The position numbers and the translations under genes were made by a program. Of a stretch of DNA of 21,645 nt, positions 1 through 7,732 are shown in pieces (position 1 is the stretch's first letter; every line of letters begins with the position of its first letter). The notes under the pieces were generated by a model that ran no database searches, was not told the DNA's origin, and worked only from the letters and a program-made list of their open reading frames with translations. Source of the DNA: Pseudothermotoga sp. (GTDB lineage Bacteria > Thermotogota > Thermotogae > Thermotogales > DSM-5069); assembly GCA_003510135.1 (NCBI GenBank), contig DOKY01000019.1:1-21645 (forward strand). Reading direction: 5' to 3'.

Positions 1-144
1 ACGACGATAGCGCAGCAGATAGAAGAGATGACGCATGCGGTGAAACAACAGGCAAGCGCATCACAGAACGTGAGTGGTTTGTCGGAAGAACTATCTTCCA
101 TAGCGGAGAGCTTGGTGGAACAGGTGAGAAAGTTCAAACTATGA
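1..144 (+). CDS. Methyl-accepting chemotaxis protein, C-terminal end (partial)
   Basis: Frame 1 is open from the window edge to a TGA at 142-144 and encodes 47 residues. They look like the tail of the cytoplasmic signalling coiled coil of chemoreceptors: a polar helical stretch rich in Gln, Ala, Ser and Glu, with IEEMTHAVKQQASASQ followed by LSEELSSIAESLVEQV and a final KFKL. In the family this part follows the hairpin tip that contacts CheA and CheW. Everything N-terminal (sensor domain, membrane segments, HAMP) lies outside the window, so the ligand cannot be inferred. A strong terminator follows directly, so this is the last gene of its transcript. Confidence 0.8.
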   Translation, partial: TTIAQQIEEMTHAVKQQASASQNVSGLSEELSSIAESLVEQVRKFKL

Positions 145-158
145 AGAAAAGCTCATCC

Positions 159-185
159 AAACGGGCCCATCCGGGCCCGTTTTGT
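159..185 (+). terminator. Rho-independent terminator after the chemoreceptor gene
   Basis: AAACGGGCCC at 159-168 pairs perfectly over 10 bp with GGGCCCGTTT at 173-182 across an ATCC loop, and a short T-rich run follows. It begins 14 nt after the chemoreceptor stop codon. The A-rich left arm makes it potentially active on the minus strand too. Confidence 0.9.
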
Positions 186-272
186 GTCCATGCCGTTCAT
201 ACGAAGCTCAACCTCCGTGCGTACTCCGAACCAATCAACTAGGTTATCACCTAATTCGCAGGGAGTGTGCTC

Positions 273-856
273 GTGTGGAACGGCAAGCCAGGGGTGTTGA
301 ACTTTTCAGGTCGGACCCGAAACCTTGGCTGGTGTCGGGTTGTTTTCCCCCATGTTCATGACCATGCTTGCCTTCGCCGGGGGGAACGGCGGCGCACACG
401 AATTCTCTGATTTCCAAGAAGGTCGGTGAGAAGAACAAACCGGAGGCCGACAGGGCCGCAAGCTGTGCGATAGTCTTAGTGCTCATTCTGGGTCTAGCGG
501 CGAGCGTTGTCGGGAGTCTTTTCATAGAGTTTGTTCTGCGATTGACTGGTGCATCCGGCTGAACGCTCAAACTCGCGATGGACTAGGCGAACGTCCTGCT
601 GTTCTTCATCGCGTTCTTGAAGTTCAACAACGTGGTGAACGGCATTCTGACGGGCGAGGGAGACACGAAGAGGGCAATGTTCCAGGTCTCCTATCTCTTC
701 GTCTTCGTTCTTGGGCTCGGCTTGAACGGATTCTGGCTCGAAATACTCTGTGGCAACATCATGGCAAAAGCCATCACGTTCCTGTGGGGTCTATCCGTCA
801 CGAACTGTTTGAAGCTGCAGTTCGACTCGAAATTGAAAGAGGCAAAGTCTATCTGA
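273..856 (+). pseudogene. Eroded MATE-family efflux transporter gene
   Basis: Fragments of a MATE (multidrug and toxin extrusion) protein appear in order but in different frames. A GTG at 273 with SD AGGGAG (260-265) opens NGKPGVLNF, the usual N-terminus. Another frame then gives ETLAGVGLFSPMFMTMLAF (about 320-381). A shift at the run of six G near 379-384 leads to GGTAAHTNSLISKKVGE and a hydrophobic helix. That frame meets TGA (560-562) and TAG (584-586), yet continues with sense as ANVLLFFIAF and NNVVNGILTGEGDTKRAM, which matches the family's conserved loop. The end, GFWLEILCGNIMAKAITF, resembles a C-terminal helix, so the middle is missing. About 190 codons remain of a family norm near 450. 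It carries at least two frameshifts, two in-frame stops and two deletions and cannot make a working transporter. Confidence 0.8.
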
Positions 857-1760
857 ACTTCTGCATCAAGAGGGCAAGAAGGGTGCGACTGAAGAACACG
901 CCGGCCTTCACTTGTGTCAGATCCGTGACGTTGAAGAGATTTTCAAAGTAATGAACGTTCAAAAGTTCGAAAGTGTACAGTTCTTTTTCCCCGTCACCTA
1001 TATCCTGCTGAGTCGTTAAGGAATCTGCATCCGCGAGTATCTGGCCCAGACCCGCAGAAACGGCCTCAACAGTTTCGTTTCTGATCTCACATCTGAACGC
1101 GCCGGGAAAAAATTTCGATTCGACGTAGCAGATCGCCAAAACGAGCTCGGTTGGGACCAACGAAAGGTCGACTTCGTCTGTGAAAAAGCTTGAGCTCACG
1201 TGCGACGTTTTTTTCAGCACCACTTTCGAGGACGCTTCGCAGGCTCGCACCAGAAACTGCGCATAAGATTCCAGATCTTCCTCCTTCACAGCAATCGAAT
1301 ATTTCTCACACCAGCTGTAGAAGAAGCCTTTGATCCTCCAGTCGTTCAGCAACAGTGTGTGAACTCTTTCGAGTAGGTTCTGATCGATCCGGTCTATCTG
1401 CGGGTCCCACTCGCTCTTAGGTACATGCTCATCAAACGCATCGACTATCGCTGGAGTCGATGTCCCATCGATCGGAAGGCTTTCTTTCAAGATGTCAAGA
1501 ATTCTTTGATCGTAAATTTCTGCGGCCCGGGTTTCGACGCCTTTTGGAAGATTGCCTGTTTTGAAGTACTCGTAGTAGGCAAGCACCTCATCGTCGTAGC
1601 TCGTGTTTTTGGCGATCTGTGACAGTTCTTCTTCATCCAGGTTATAGCCGTATCTGTACGCCAGCACAACGAAGCGAAGATTTTCTTCGTCAAACGACTC
1701 TTTCACAGCGACACAGGAAGAGAGAAACACCAGCAACGCGACGATGAGAACGAGTCTCAT
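849..1760 (-). CDS. Lipoprotein with a lytic-transglycosylase-like C-terminal domain
   Basis: A 303-residue protein from the ATG at 1760. That start gives a textbook lipoprotein signal: MR, a hydrophobic core LVLIVALLVF, and the lipobox LSSC with Cys16 as the acylated residue; the 35-residue upstream extension of the open frame would bury it. Residues ~202-245 resemble the SLT/lysozyme-like fold: PTELVLAICYVESKFFPGAF followed by SAGLGQIL, with Glu214 of VESKF in the place of the catalytic acid. These enzymes cleave the MurNAc-GlcNAc bond of peptidoglycan. The N-terminal ~180 residues are helical and unrecognised. No SD precedes the ATG; a possible -10 (TATTAT, 1773 to 1768) puts transcription start at or next to the ATG. 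The divergent neighbour is a beta-lactamase-fold hydrolase, so a cell-wall theme is possible. Enzyme activity is inferred. Confidence 0.65.
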   Translation of the reverse strand: MRLVLIVALLVFLSSCVAVKESFDEENLRFVVLAYRYGYNLDEEELSQIAKNTSYDDEVLAYYEYFKTGNLPKGVETRAAEIYDQRILDILKESLPIDGTSTPAIVDAFDEHVPKSEWDPQIDRIDQNLLERVHTLLLNDWRIKGFFYSWCEKYSIAVKEEDLESYAQFLVRACEASSKVVLKKTSHVSSSFFTDEVDLSLVPTELVLAICYVESKFFPGAFRCEIRNETVEAVSAGLGQILADADSLTTQQDIGDGEKELYTFELLNVHYFENLFNVTDLTQVKAGVFFSRTLLALLMQKFR

Positions 1761-1766
1761 ACCATT

Positions 1767-1788
1767 TATAATAGCATCCAAGGAGGTG
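1767..1788. promoter_or_regulatory. Divergent -10 elements and SD between lipoprotein and hydrolase genes
   Basis: TATAAT (1767-1772) on the plus strand overlaps TATTAT read on the minus strand (1773 to 1768). No good -35 is visible either way. The plus start would fall near 1779, just before the strong SD AAGGAGGTG (1780-1788), giving a leader of about 16 nt. The minus start would fall near 1761, immediately before the lipoprotein ATG. Confidence 0.5.
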
Positions 1789-1794
1789 TCGGAT

Positions 1795-3156
1795 GTGGAT
1801 TTCACCAAGCTTGAAGATTTCATCTTAGAGAAGATGAGACAGGCCAGGATGCCTGCTCTGAGCATCGCGCTGATCTGTGATGGGGAGCTTATCTACAAGA
1901 GAGGATTTGGTTTCAGGGTTCTGGAAAGCTATGCGCCCGCGGACGAAAACACGATCTACGGTGTCGGATCGATAACAAAGAGCTTCACCGCGCTTGCGAT
2001 CGTCAAACTTGCCGAGGAAGGAAAAGTCGATTTTGAAAAACCCGTTGAGGATTACTTACCGCTCAGGCTCAGAGCCTTCAATGAACCGGTGCGCGTGAAA
2101 CATTTGCTCTACCACGCCTCAGGTATACCGTCACTGGGCTATGCGGAGGCCTTCATAGATGGTATGTTCAACCTCGGTGAAGGCTGGCTTCCAACGAAGG
2201 ATTCTGAGGACGTGTTGATGTTCGCAAGGGACGCGGAATCCTGGGCGTTCACAAAACCCAACGAGAGATTCTTCTACTCGAACAGTGGTTACGTTATGCT
2301 GGGAAGAATCGTTTCCGAAGTTACGCGCATGAAGTACGAAGAATACGTGAAAAAACACATTCTCGAGCCTTTGAAGATGACGAGGTCTCACTTTCATAGA
2401 GAAGAGGTGGAAAAAGATTCTAACGTCGCGGCAGGCTACCTGATCGATCCACAGAGTCGCGTACACGTGAGAAAACCGTTCCCGTACGGTATCAGCTCGG
2501 ATGGAGGACTCTTGAGCAACGTGCTGGACCTTGCCAGGTATCTGAACTTCTATATCAACAGGGGTGAGCTGGAAGGAGCACGCATCGTTTCCAAAGAAGC
2601 GATCGAATCCATGGAGGAAGGCCGTGTTTCTGTGCCATGGGAGAGCTTTGGCGACGAGAAGTACGGCTTCGGCTGGATCATCCATCCAAACTTTTTGAAT
2701 GAAAGGCTGATAGAACACAGTGGTTCGGTGCTGATCTACACAGGCTTCGTCGGCTACATACCAGACAAGAGACTGGGTGTCGCGGTGCTGTCCAACTGTG
2801 CGGGTTATCCTCTGTCAAACATCGGCCTGTACGCACTTGCACTGATGCTCGATAGAAATCCCGACGAAGAACTCGATTTCGTCAAGTTCGACAGAATTTT
2901 ACAAAATCTGGTCGGCAGGTACGAAGGTTATAAAAAGAGCGTGGCCTTCGATGTTAAAAGAAACGGAGATTTCCTGCTCATGGAGATGGTGAGCAGAAAC
3001 TTGAGGCTGAGCTCGATACTCGTTCCTGAAAAGGTCGAGAAAGATCATGTCAGATGCTTCACACTTCAGAACTTCAGAAAGATGGACGTTGAGTTCTTCA
3101 TCGAACCGAACAGGGTCACGATGATCTACGAAAGGTACAAGCTGATCAAGTCCTGA
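1795..3156 (+). CDS. Serine beta-lactamase-like hydrolase (class C / penicillin-binding fold)
   Basis: A 453-residue protein. The GTG at 1795 is chosen because AAGGAGGTG lies 6 nt upstream; an earlier in-frame ATG at 1744 falls inside the divergent gene and has no SD. Motifs of the family are present: S59-I-T-K62 (nucleophile Ser and general-base Lys in GVGSITKSF), Y161-S-N163, and H308-S-G310 in the place of KTG, as is common in esterase or peptidase members. Residues ~375-453 form a beta-rich tail like the DUF3471 domain often found after this fold. No signal peptide is seen, so it is probably cytoplasmic, which argues against a role in antibiotic resistance. The substrate (D-amino acid peptide, ester or lactam) cannot be told from sequence. 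Confidence 0.85.
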   Translation: MDFTKLEDFILEKMRQARMPALSIALICDGELIYKRGFGFRVLESYAPADENTIYGVGSITKSFTALAIVKLAEEGKVDFEKPVEDYLPLRLRAFNEPVRVKHLLYHASGIPSLGYAEAFIDGMFNLGEGWLPTKDSEDVLMFARDAESWAFTKPNERFFYSNSGYVMLGRIVSEVTRMKYEEYVKKHILEPLKMTRSHFHREEVEKDSNVAAGYLIDPQSRVHVRKPFPYGISSDGGLLSNVLDLARYLNFYINRGELEGARIVSKEAIESMEEGRVSVPWESFGDEKYGFGWIIHPNFLNERLIEHSGSVLIYTGFVGYIPDKRLGVAVLSNCAGYPLSNIGLYALALMLDRNPDEELDFVKFDRILQNLVGRYEGYKKSVAFDVKRNGDFLLMEMVSRNLRLSSILVPEKVEKDHVRCFTLQNFRKMDVEFFIEPNRVTMIYERYKLIKS

Positions 3157-4251
3157 ACCGTTTATCAGGAGTGATTCGATCCCGAGCGGGAGCACAAAAA
3201 CATCCCTGCCCGTGATCGGATTGTCCGTTTCGCCATAGAACAGGATCTGGCCGTTCCAGATCGCAACGCTTCTGATTCTTTGATCGTTCGGTAGAGGAAC
3301 GATCTTTTTGGCGTGCAGGATTCCATCTTCACCGATCAGCAGAAGGACAGGATCGAATCGTGTTTTTTCGTTCCACACCGCGCCGTACACGAGAAGATGA
3401 TTCTCGATCCTGGTTATTCCAGCTGGAGAAAAATCTGAACCGAGATCGAAAAGATAACCTGTAACGGTTTTTCCCCTCAGTGACAGTTCGAGCAGCAGAC
3501 CAGACCTGTACGGGGTGTGAGAGTTCGTCCAGCCAAGAACGAAGAGCTTATCTTTGAATTTAAGCGCATCGATCGCTTTGTCCCAATCTGAGCCACCGAA
3601 GGTCGTTTCGAAGATCTTTTTTCCTTTTTTGTCATACAGAGCAATCAGCATATCGGCCTTGCCCTTGGTCCTGCTCTCACTCGATCCAACACACAGAAGC
3701 TGTGAGTCAACGAGTTTCACGCGATGAAACCAATCGTCCGACAGGCCACCCGTGGTTCTGCTCCAGATGATTTCAAACTCCCAATCCATTCTTAGCAAGA
3801 ACGCATCGAACCAGCCTTTCTTGAGCGTGTTGTAACCACCCGCAAGGTAGATGCCCTCTTCATCGAGGACAAGCGCCTCGGCCCACGTCTCGGCACCGGG
3901 AAAGTTCAGAAGCTTCTGTTTTAAAACTTTCCCATCAAGATCAGTCAGACAGACGTAGATCGATCTCTGGCTTGGCCGACTCGAGCTGTGACCCACCAAG
4001 ATCAACTTATCATCAAACAGGGCAGCATCGTTGATCTTGTCGGGTCTTACGTGCGTCAGTCTCACGATTCTCGAAGGTCCGAAGGTCTCATCGAGAAATA
4101 TCAGCAAGATCTCTTTGCTATCGTCTTCCTGCGCGACGAGAAGTGGACCTTCATTGGTCATGAACAGATTGATGCAGTGCTCCTGATTGGCAAGTGGTAT
4201 CGACGATGCGGCGAGAACGAGTGGAAGCAGCAGAAAAACGATCGTGCGCAA
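2899..4251 (-). CDS. Secreted beta-propeller protein, 3' end possibly frameshifted
   Basis: A 450-residue protein from a TTG at 4251, preceded at 6 nt by the purine-rich GAGAGGGGGG. This start gives a clean signal peptide (MRTIVFLLLPLVLAASSIPL). An ATG at 4290 would add 13 residues but lies upstream of the likely transcription start. Residues ~30-360 contain repeated blades of the type DAFLLRMDWE, FGGSDWDKAIDAL and LFVLGWTNS, resembling the SBBP/PQQ-like propellers of exported proteins. No catalytic residues are recognised; a binding or surface role is inference. Codons after ~365 lie antisense to the hydrolase gene, and the encoded tail is His-rich and unlike the propeller. In the neighbouring frame a tandem TGA-TAA (3167 to 3162) would end the gene 5 nt from the hydrolase stop, so a one-base shift near the end is suspected. 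Confidence 0.75.
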   Translation of the reverse strand: MRTIVFLLLPLVLAASSIPLANQEHCINLFMTNEGPLLVAQEDDSKEILLIFLDETFGPSRIVRLTHVRPDKINDAALFDDKLILVGHSSSRPSQRSIYVCLTDLDGKVLKQKLLNFPGAETWAEALVLDEEGIYLAGGYNTLKKGWFDAFLLRMDWEFEIIWSRTTGGLSDDWFHRVKLVDSQLLCVGSSESRTKGKADMLIALYDKKGKKIFETTFGGSDWDKAIDALKFKDKLFVLGWTNSHTPYRSGLLLELSLRGKTVTGYLFDLGSDFSPAGITRIENHLLVYGAVWNEKTRFDPVLLLIGEDGILHAKKIVPLPNDQRIRSVAIWNGQILFYGETDNPITGRDVFVLPLGIESLLINGSGLDQLVPFVDHRDPVRFDEELNVHLSEVLKCEASDMIFLDLFRNEYRAQPQVSAHHLHEQEISVSFNIEGHALFITFVPADQIL

Positions 4252-4279
4252 ACGTTTCCCCCCTCTCTTCCGGCAATGA

Positions 4280-4306
4280 TATGATAGCATTTAGCGTGTG
4301 GAGGTG
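4280..4306. promoter_or_regulatory. Divergent -10 elements and SD upstream of the SAM hydrolase gene
   Basis: TATGAT (4280-4285, +) overlaps TATCAT on the minus strand (4286 to 4281). Predicted starts give a leader of about 25 nt for the plus operon, containing SD GGAGGTG (4300-4306), and about 23 nt for the minus propeller gene, which includes its purine-rich SD. No convincing -35 is seen. Confidence 0.45.
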
Positions 4307-4316
4307 AGCCTGCGTC

Positions 4317-5102
4317 ATGATCGGCTTTCTCACAGACTGGTCCGTAAGAAGTCACTACGTGGGTGTGGCGAAGGCTGTGATGAAACGCATAAATCCTTCG
4401 GCAGAGATCGTTGACATAACGCACGAGATAGAACCCTTCAACGTGAGGATGGCTTCACACATCCTTCTGAGGGCATCGAAAGACTTCCCGGAAGGTTCCA
4501 TATTCGTTGCAGTGGTCGATTACGGTGTCGGAACGAGCAGGAAGGCCATATGCATAAGAACCAAGAACGAACAGTACTACGTGGGCCCAGACAACGGTAT
4601 ATTCACGCACGTCGCGCTCGAATACGGTGTGAAACAGGTCAGAGAACTGAACAACAAGAAATACCACTACGCTTCCTCCTACACCTTCCACGGCAGAGAC
4701 ATCTTCGCACCGGTGGCGGCACACCTGTCGAAAGGCGTGCCGTTCGAAGATCTGGGTGACGTGCTTCCCAACTTCGTGGTCCTGCCCACCAAACAGGCGC
4801 AGATTGTTAAAGAATCTGTCGTTGGAGAAGTTGCGTACTTCGACAGCTTTGGAAACATCCAGACAAACGTTCCGATCGAGCTGGTGGTGAAACTCGATTG
4901 GCAGATGGACGACGTGATCGTTATCAACGACAAATTTGAGGCGAGCTACGTCAGAACCTTTGGCGACGTGGAGAAGGGCCATCTGCTGGTCCATCCAGAC
5001 AGTTCGGGCTTTCTCGAGATTGCCGTCAATCAGGGATCGGCTGCCGAGAAGCTCGATCTGAAGCAGGGTCAGCAGATAACTTTGAGGAGGAAGAAATCTT
5101 GA
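4317..5102 (+). CDS. S-adenosylmethionine hydrolase (hydroxide adenosyltransferase, DUF62)
   Basis: A 261-residue protein, the usual length for the family that splits SAM into adenosine and methionine and is related to fluorinase and chlorinase. Seen: LTDW with Asp7 at the family's substrate-binding TD motif, YVGVAKAV, VGPDNGIF, FHGRDIFAPVAAHL, and in the C-terminal barrel YFDSFGNIQTNVP. Two signature positions differ from the common form: the usual TDFG..D.YVG reads TDWSVRSHYVG, and the usual DPGVG reads DYGVG. The halogenase-specific loop is not evident. ATG start with GGAGGTG 10 nt upstream. The stop overlaps the start of the next gene by 4 nt (TTGA), so the two are translationally coupled. 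Why bacteria destroy SAM this way is unsettled. Confidence 0.88.
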   Translation: MIGFLTDWSVRSHYVGVAKAVMKRINPSAEIVDITHEIEPFNVRMASHILLRASKDFPEGSIFVAVVDYGVGTSRKAICIRTKNEQYYVGPDNGIFTHVALEYGVKQVRELNNKKYHYASSYTFHGRDIFAPVAAHLSKGVPFEDLGDVLPNFVVLPTKQAQIVKESVVGEVAYFDSFGNIQTNVPIELVVKLDWQMDDVIVINDKFEASYVRTFGDVEKGHLLVHPDSSGFLEIAVNQGSAAEKLDLKQGQQITLRRKKS

Positions 5103-7732
5103 AGCTCATCGTGGGGCACAGGAATCCGGATTTCGATTGCTTCGCTTCGTGCATAGCGGCTCAAAAACTCTATCCAGATCACGTGGTGTTGATCAGCGGT
5201 GTTCCACAGCAAAACTTATCGCAGTTCCTTGGCATTTACGAAGAAAAGTACAACTACATCACGGAAAGCGATCTCACGGACGAGAACGTGGAGTCTCTCA
5301 TCGTGGTGGACACGGCCTCTTCCGATAGGCTGAGTCAGAAGGTTCAGAAGATCGTGGAGAAGGCAGCGAGGATCGTCATATACGATCACCATCCGGAGAT
5401 CAAAGAACAAACGATACACGGGGAGAAGAGGATAGAAAACGTTGGTGCAACGGTGACCTTGCTGGTCGAAGAGATCATGAGGAGAAACATCGACATCGAT
5501 CCCATCGAAGCCACGCTTTTCGCCATCGCGATATACGAAGACACCGGCAGCCTTCTGTACACCAGCACGACGCTGAGGGATCTGGAAGCGGTGAAGTTTT
5601 TGCTCCAAAAGGGTGCGAACCTCGCAGAAATCGCAGAGTACATAAGGTACGATCTGAACTTCGAGCAAAAGCAATTGCTCGAACAGTTGCTTTCGAACGT
5701 AGAAACCCACCAGATAGACGGTTTGACGGTGCACGTGGCGATCGCAGAAACCGAAAAATTCATCGGCGGGCTCGGTGTCGTGGTGAGCAAGCTCTGGAAT
5801 CTGGAGAACGTGGAAACCCTGGTGTGCATCGTGAGGACGGGCAAGAAATCCCATGTGATAATGAGGACTTCCTCCAACGAGGTGGATCTGGGAGGTGTGG
5901 CGAGCGAGCTCGGTGGGGGTGGTCACAGGAAGGCTGCGAGCTTCACGGTGAACGAATCTGACCTTTCGTCGATCAAGAAGATCGTTCTCGAAACGTTGAG
6001 ACGTTATGTGAACAGGGGCGTTCTCGCGAAAGACATCATGTCTTCACCCGTGCGCGTGGTCTATTCGGACATGACCATAGGTGAGGTCAACAAGATCATG
6101 GAAAGGACGGGTCACAACGGCCTGCCAGTCATTGAAGGGAACAAACTGGTGGGGATCGTGACGAAGAAGGCCGTCGACAAGGCGATGAACCACGGCATGC
6201 AAAATCACCCTGTGAAGGCCATAATGTCGAGCAAGTTGATCGTCGTGGACATCAACACACCCTTGAGCAAGGTGAGACAGATCATGGTGGAAAACGACAT
6301 TGGTCGTATACCCGTGCTCGAAAACGGCATACTGGTGGGCATCATAACTAGGACCGATGTGATGAGATCGAGCTTTGCAGACGCCGTGAGGAAAGCACCA
6401 AGTAAGGCCGTCTTTGAAGAAGGCCAGCAACAGTTCGTGAACGTCAGAGATTTGCTGATTTCGAGACTTCCAAAGAAGGTGTCCGATCTGTTGAGATCGC
6501 TCGGGCGCTTCGGAGACGAACTGAATCTGCCCGTTTACATCGTTGGTGGGTTCGTCAGGGACCTGCTCATGGGAAATCCAAACCTGGATCTTGACGTTGT
6601 CGTCGAACGTGACGGACTCTCCTTCGCAGAGCACGCCGCAAAGAAACTCGAAGCCACACTTGTCAAACATGAAAAGTTTCTCACCGCTTCTTTATTCTTG
6701 AGAGATGGTACGAGAATCGATGTGGCCACCGCTCGAACCGAGTACTACGAAGCGCCAACGGAATTGCCGCAGGTGGAAGTTAGCACCATAAAGAAGGACC
6801 TCTACAGGCGAGACTTCACGATCAACGCGATGGCGATAAAGCTGAACCAGAAAGATTTCGGCCTGTTGCTCGACTTCTTCGGTGCCAAGAAAGACCTGGA
6901 GAACAAAGTTGTGAGATGTTTGCATACGCTCAGCTTCGTGGAAGACCCGACGAGAATTCTCAGAGCGGTCAGGTTCGAAACACGTTTCGACTTTCGCATA
7001 GAGGAAAGAACGTCGCAGCTCATGCTCGAGGCCGTAAGGCAGGGTTATCTCGAGAAGGTGAGCGGGCAGAGGTTGAGACAGGAATTCGAAAAGATCCTGG
7101 AAGAGCGAAAGTGGCTCGCCGCACTGAAGAGACTGTCCGATTTTGAAGTGATCAAACGCATGTTCCCAGGCGTTTTCTACACTCTGACCATGGAGCAGAA
7201 ACTCAGATCCTTGGCAGATTTTCTACCCTGGGCCGAGGAATTCTTCGGCAGGGTTGAAAGATTTTACGCCGTAATGTTCGTTTTTCTGGAGTATCATGGT
7301 GACACTGCGATAGAAAAGATAAAGGAAAGATATGGGCTTTCGAGCAAGTTCATGGACGAACTGAAGCTGCTCAAGAGGATGATCGTGCCACTGTCGAAGG
7401 TCATCTCGAACAAACTGAACTTCTCAGACATCTACAAAATGACAAGAGGCATCTCACCCGAGGGATTCTGTTACATCGCCAGCTACCTCGATCCGGAATC
7501 GCAAGAATACCTCAGGCAGTTCCTGATCAGACAGAGAGAAACGAAGCTGAGGTATGTGAACGGTAGAATCATCATGCAGAAATTCGGACTCAAACCGTCC
7601 AGGCTGATCGGAGAACTGCTTGAAGAAGTTTACTGCGCGAAGCTCGATGGATCGATCGGCGACGATCAAGAAATGCAGTTCGTCGAGAGGAAGCTCAAAG
7701 ACCTCGCCTCTTCAAAAGCTCCTGCACAATGA
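5099..7732 (+). CDS. cca: DHH phosphoesterase - CBS pair - tRNA nucleotidyltransferase (CCA-adding) fusion
   Basis: An 877-residue multidomain protein; TTG start with GAGGAGG 8 nt upstream, overlapping the previous stop. Domains in order: DHH phosphoesterase (~1-160; GHRNPDFD at 6-13 and D96-H97-H98), DHHA1 (~215-300; GGGGHRKAAS near 271-280), two CBS domains (~310-365 and ~372-428; both begin with an IMSS motif), then the class II nucleotidyltransferase head (~470-600; IVGGFVRDLL, metal-binding LDLDVVV near 495-500, RRDFTINAMAI near 570), followed by helical RNA-binding domains. The head adds or repairs CCA at tRNA 3' ends. The DHH part could hydrolyse phosphodiesters such as nanoRNA or cyclic dinucleotides; CBS pairs bind adenine nucleotides. 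This long form is known from Thermotoga. Its 3' end overlaps the convergent kamE by 38 nt. Confidence 0.92.
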   Translation: MKLIVGHRNPDFDCFASCIAAQKLYPDHVVLISGVPQQNLSQFLGIYEEKYNYITESDLTDENVESLIVVDTASSDRLSQKVQKIVEKAARIVIYDHHPEIKEQTIHGEKRIENVGATVTLLVEEIMRRNIDIDPIEATLFAIAIYEDTGSLLYTSTTLRDLEAVKFLLQKGANLAEIAEYIRYDLNFEQKQLLEQLLSNVETHQIDGLTVHVAIAETEKFIGGLGVVVSKLWNLENVETLVCIVRTGKKSHVIMRTSSNEVDLGGVASELGGGGHRKAASFTVNESDLSSIKKIVLETLRRYVNRGVLAKDIMSSPVRVVYSDMTIGEVNKIMERTGHNGLPVIEGNKLVGIVTKKAVDKAMNHGMQNHPVKAIMSSKLIVVDINTPLSKVRQIMVENDIGRIPVLENGILVGIITRTDVMRSSFADAVRKAPSKAVFEEGQQQFVNVRDLLISRLPKKVSDLLRSLGRFGDELNLPVYIVGGFVRDLLMGNPNLDLDVVVERDGLSFAEHAAKKLEATLVKHEKFLTASLFLRDGTRIDVATARTEYYEAPTELPQVEVSTIKKDLYRRDFTINAMAIKLNQKDFGLLLDFFGAKKDLENKVVRCLHTLSFVEDPTRILRAVRFETRFDFRIEERTSQLMLEAVRQGYLEKVSGQRLRQEFEKILEERKWLAALKRLSDFEVIKRMFPGVFYTLTMEQKLRSLADFLPWAEEFFGRVERFYAVMFVFLEYHGDTAIEKIKERYGLSSKFMDELKLLKRMIVPLSKVISNKLNFSDIYKMTRGISPEGFCYIASYLDPESQEYLRQFLIRQRETKLRYVNGRIIMQKFGLKPSRLIGELLEEVYCAKLDGSIGDDQEMQFVERKLKDLASSKAPAQ

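Noticed and set aside
247..570. Minus-strand open frame of 107 codons in the MATE remnant
   Set aside because: The plus strand carries ordered MATE fragments; the minus frame has no similarity or SD.
2131..2718. Minus-strand open frame of 195 codons inside the beta-lactamase-like gene
   Set aside because: Shadow of the conserved hydrolase; no recognisable domain.
5216..5926. Minus-strand open frame of 236 codons inside the cca fusion gene
   Set aside because: His/Val/Asp-rich antisense translation typical of a shadow; no SD, no motif, and fully covered by a conserved gene.
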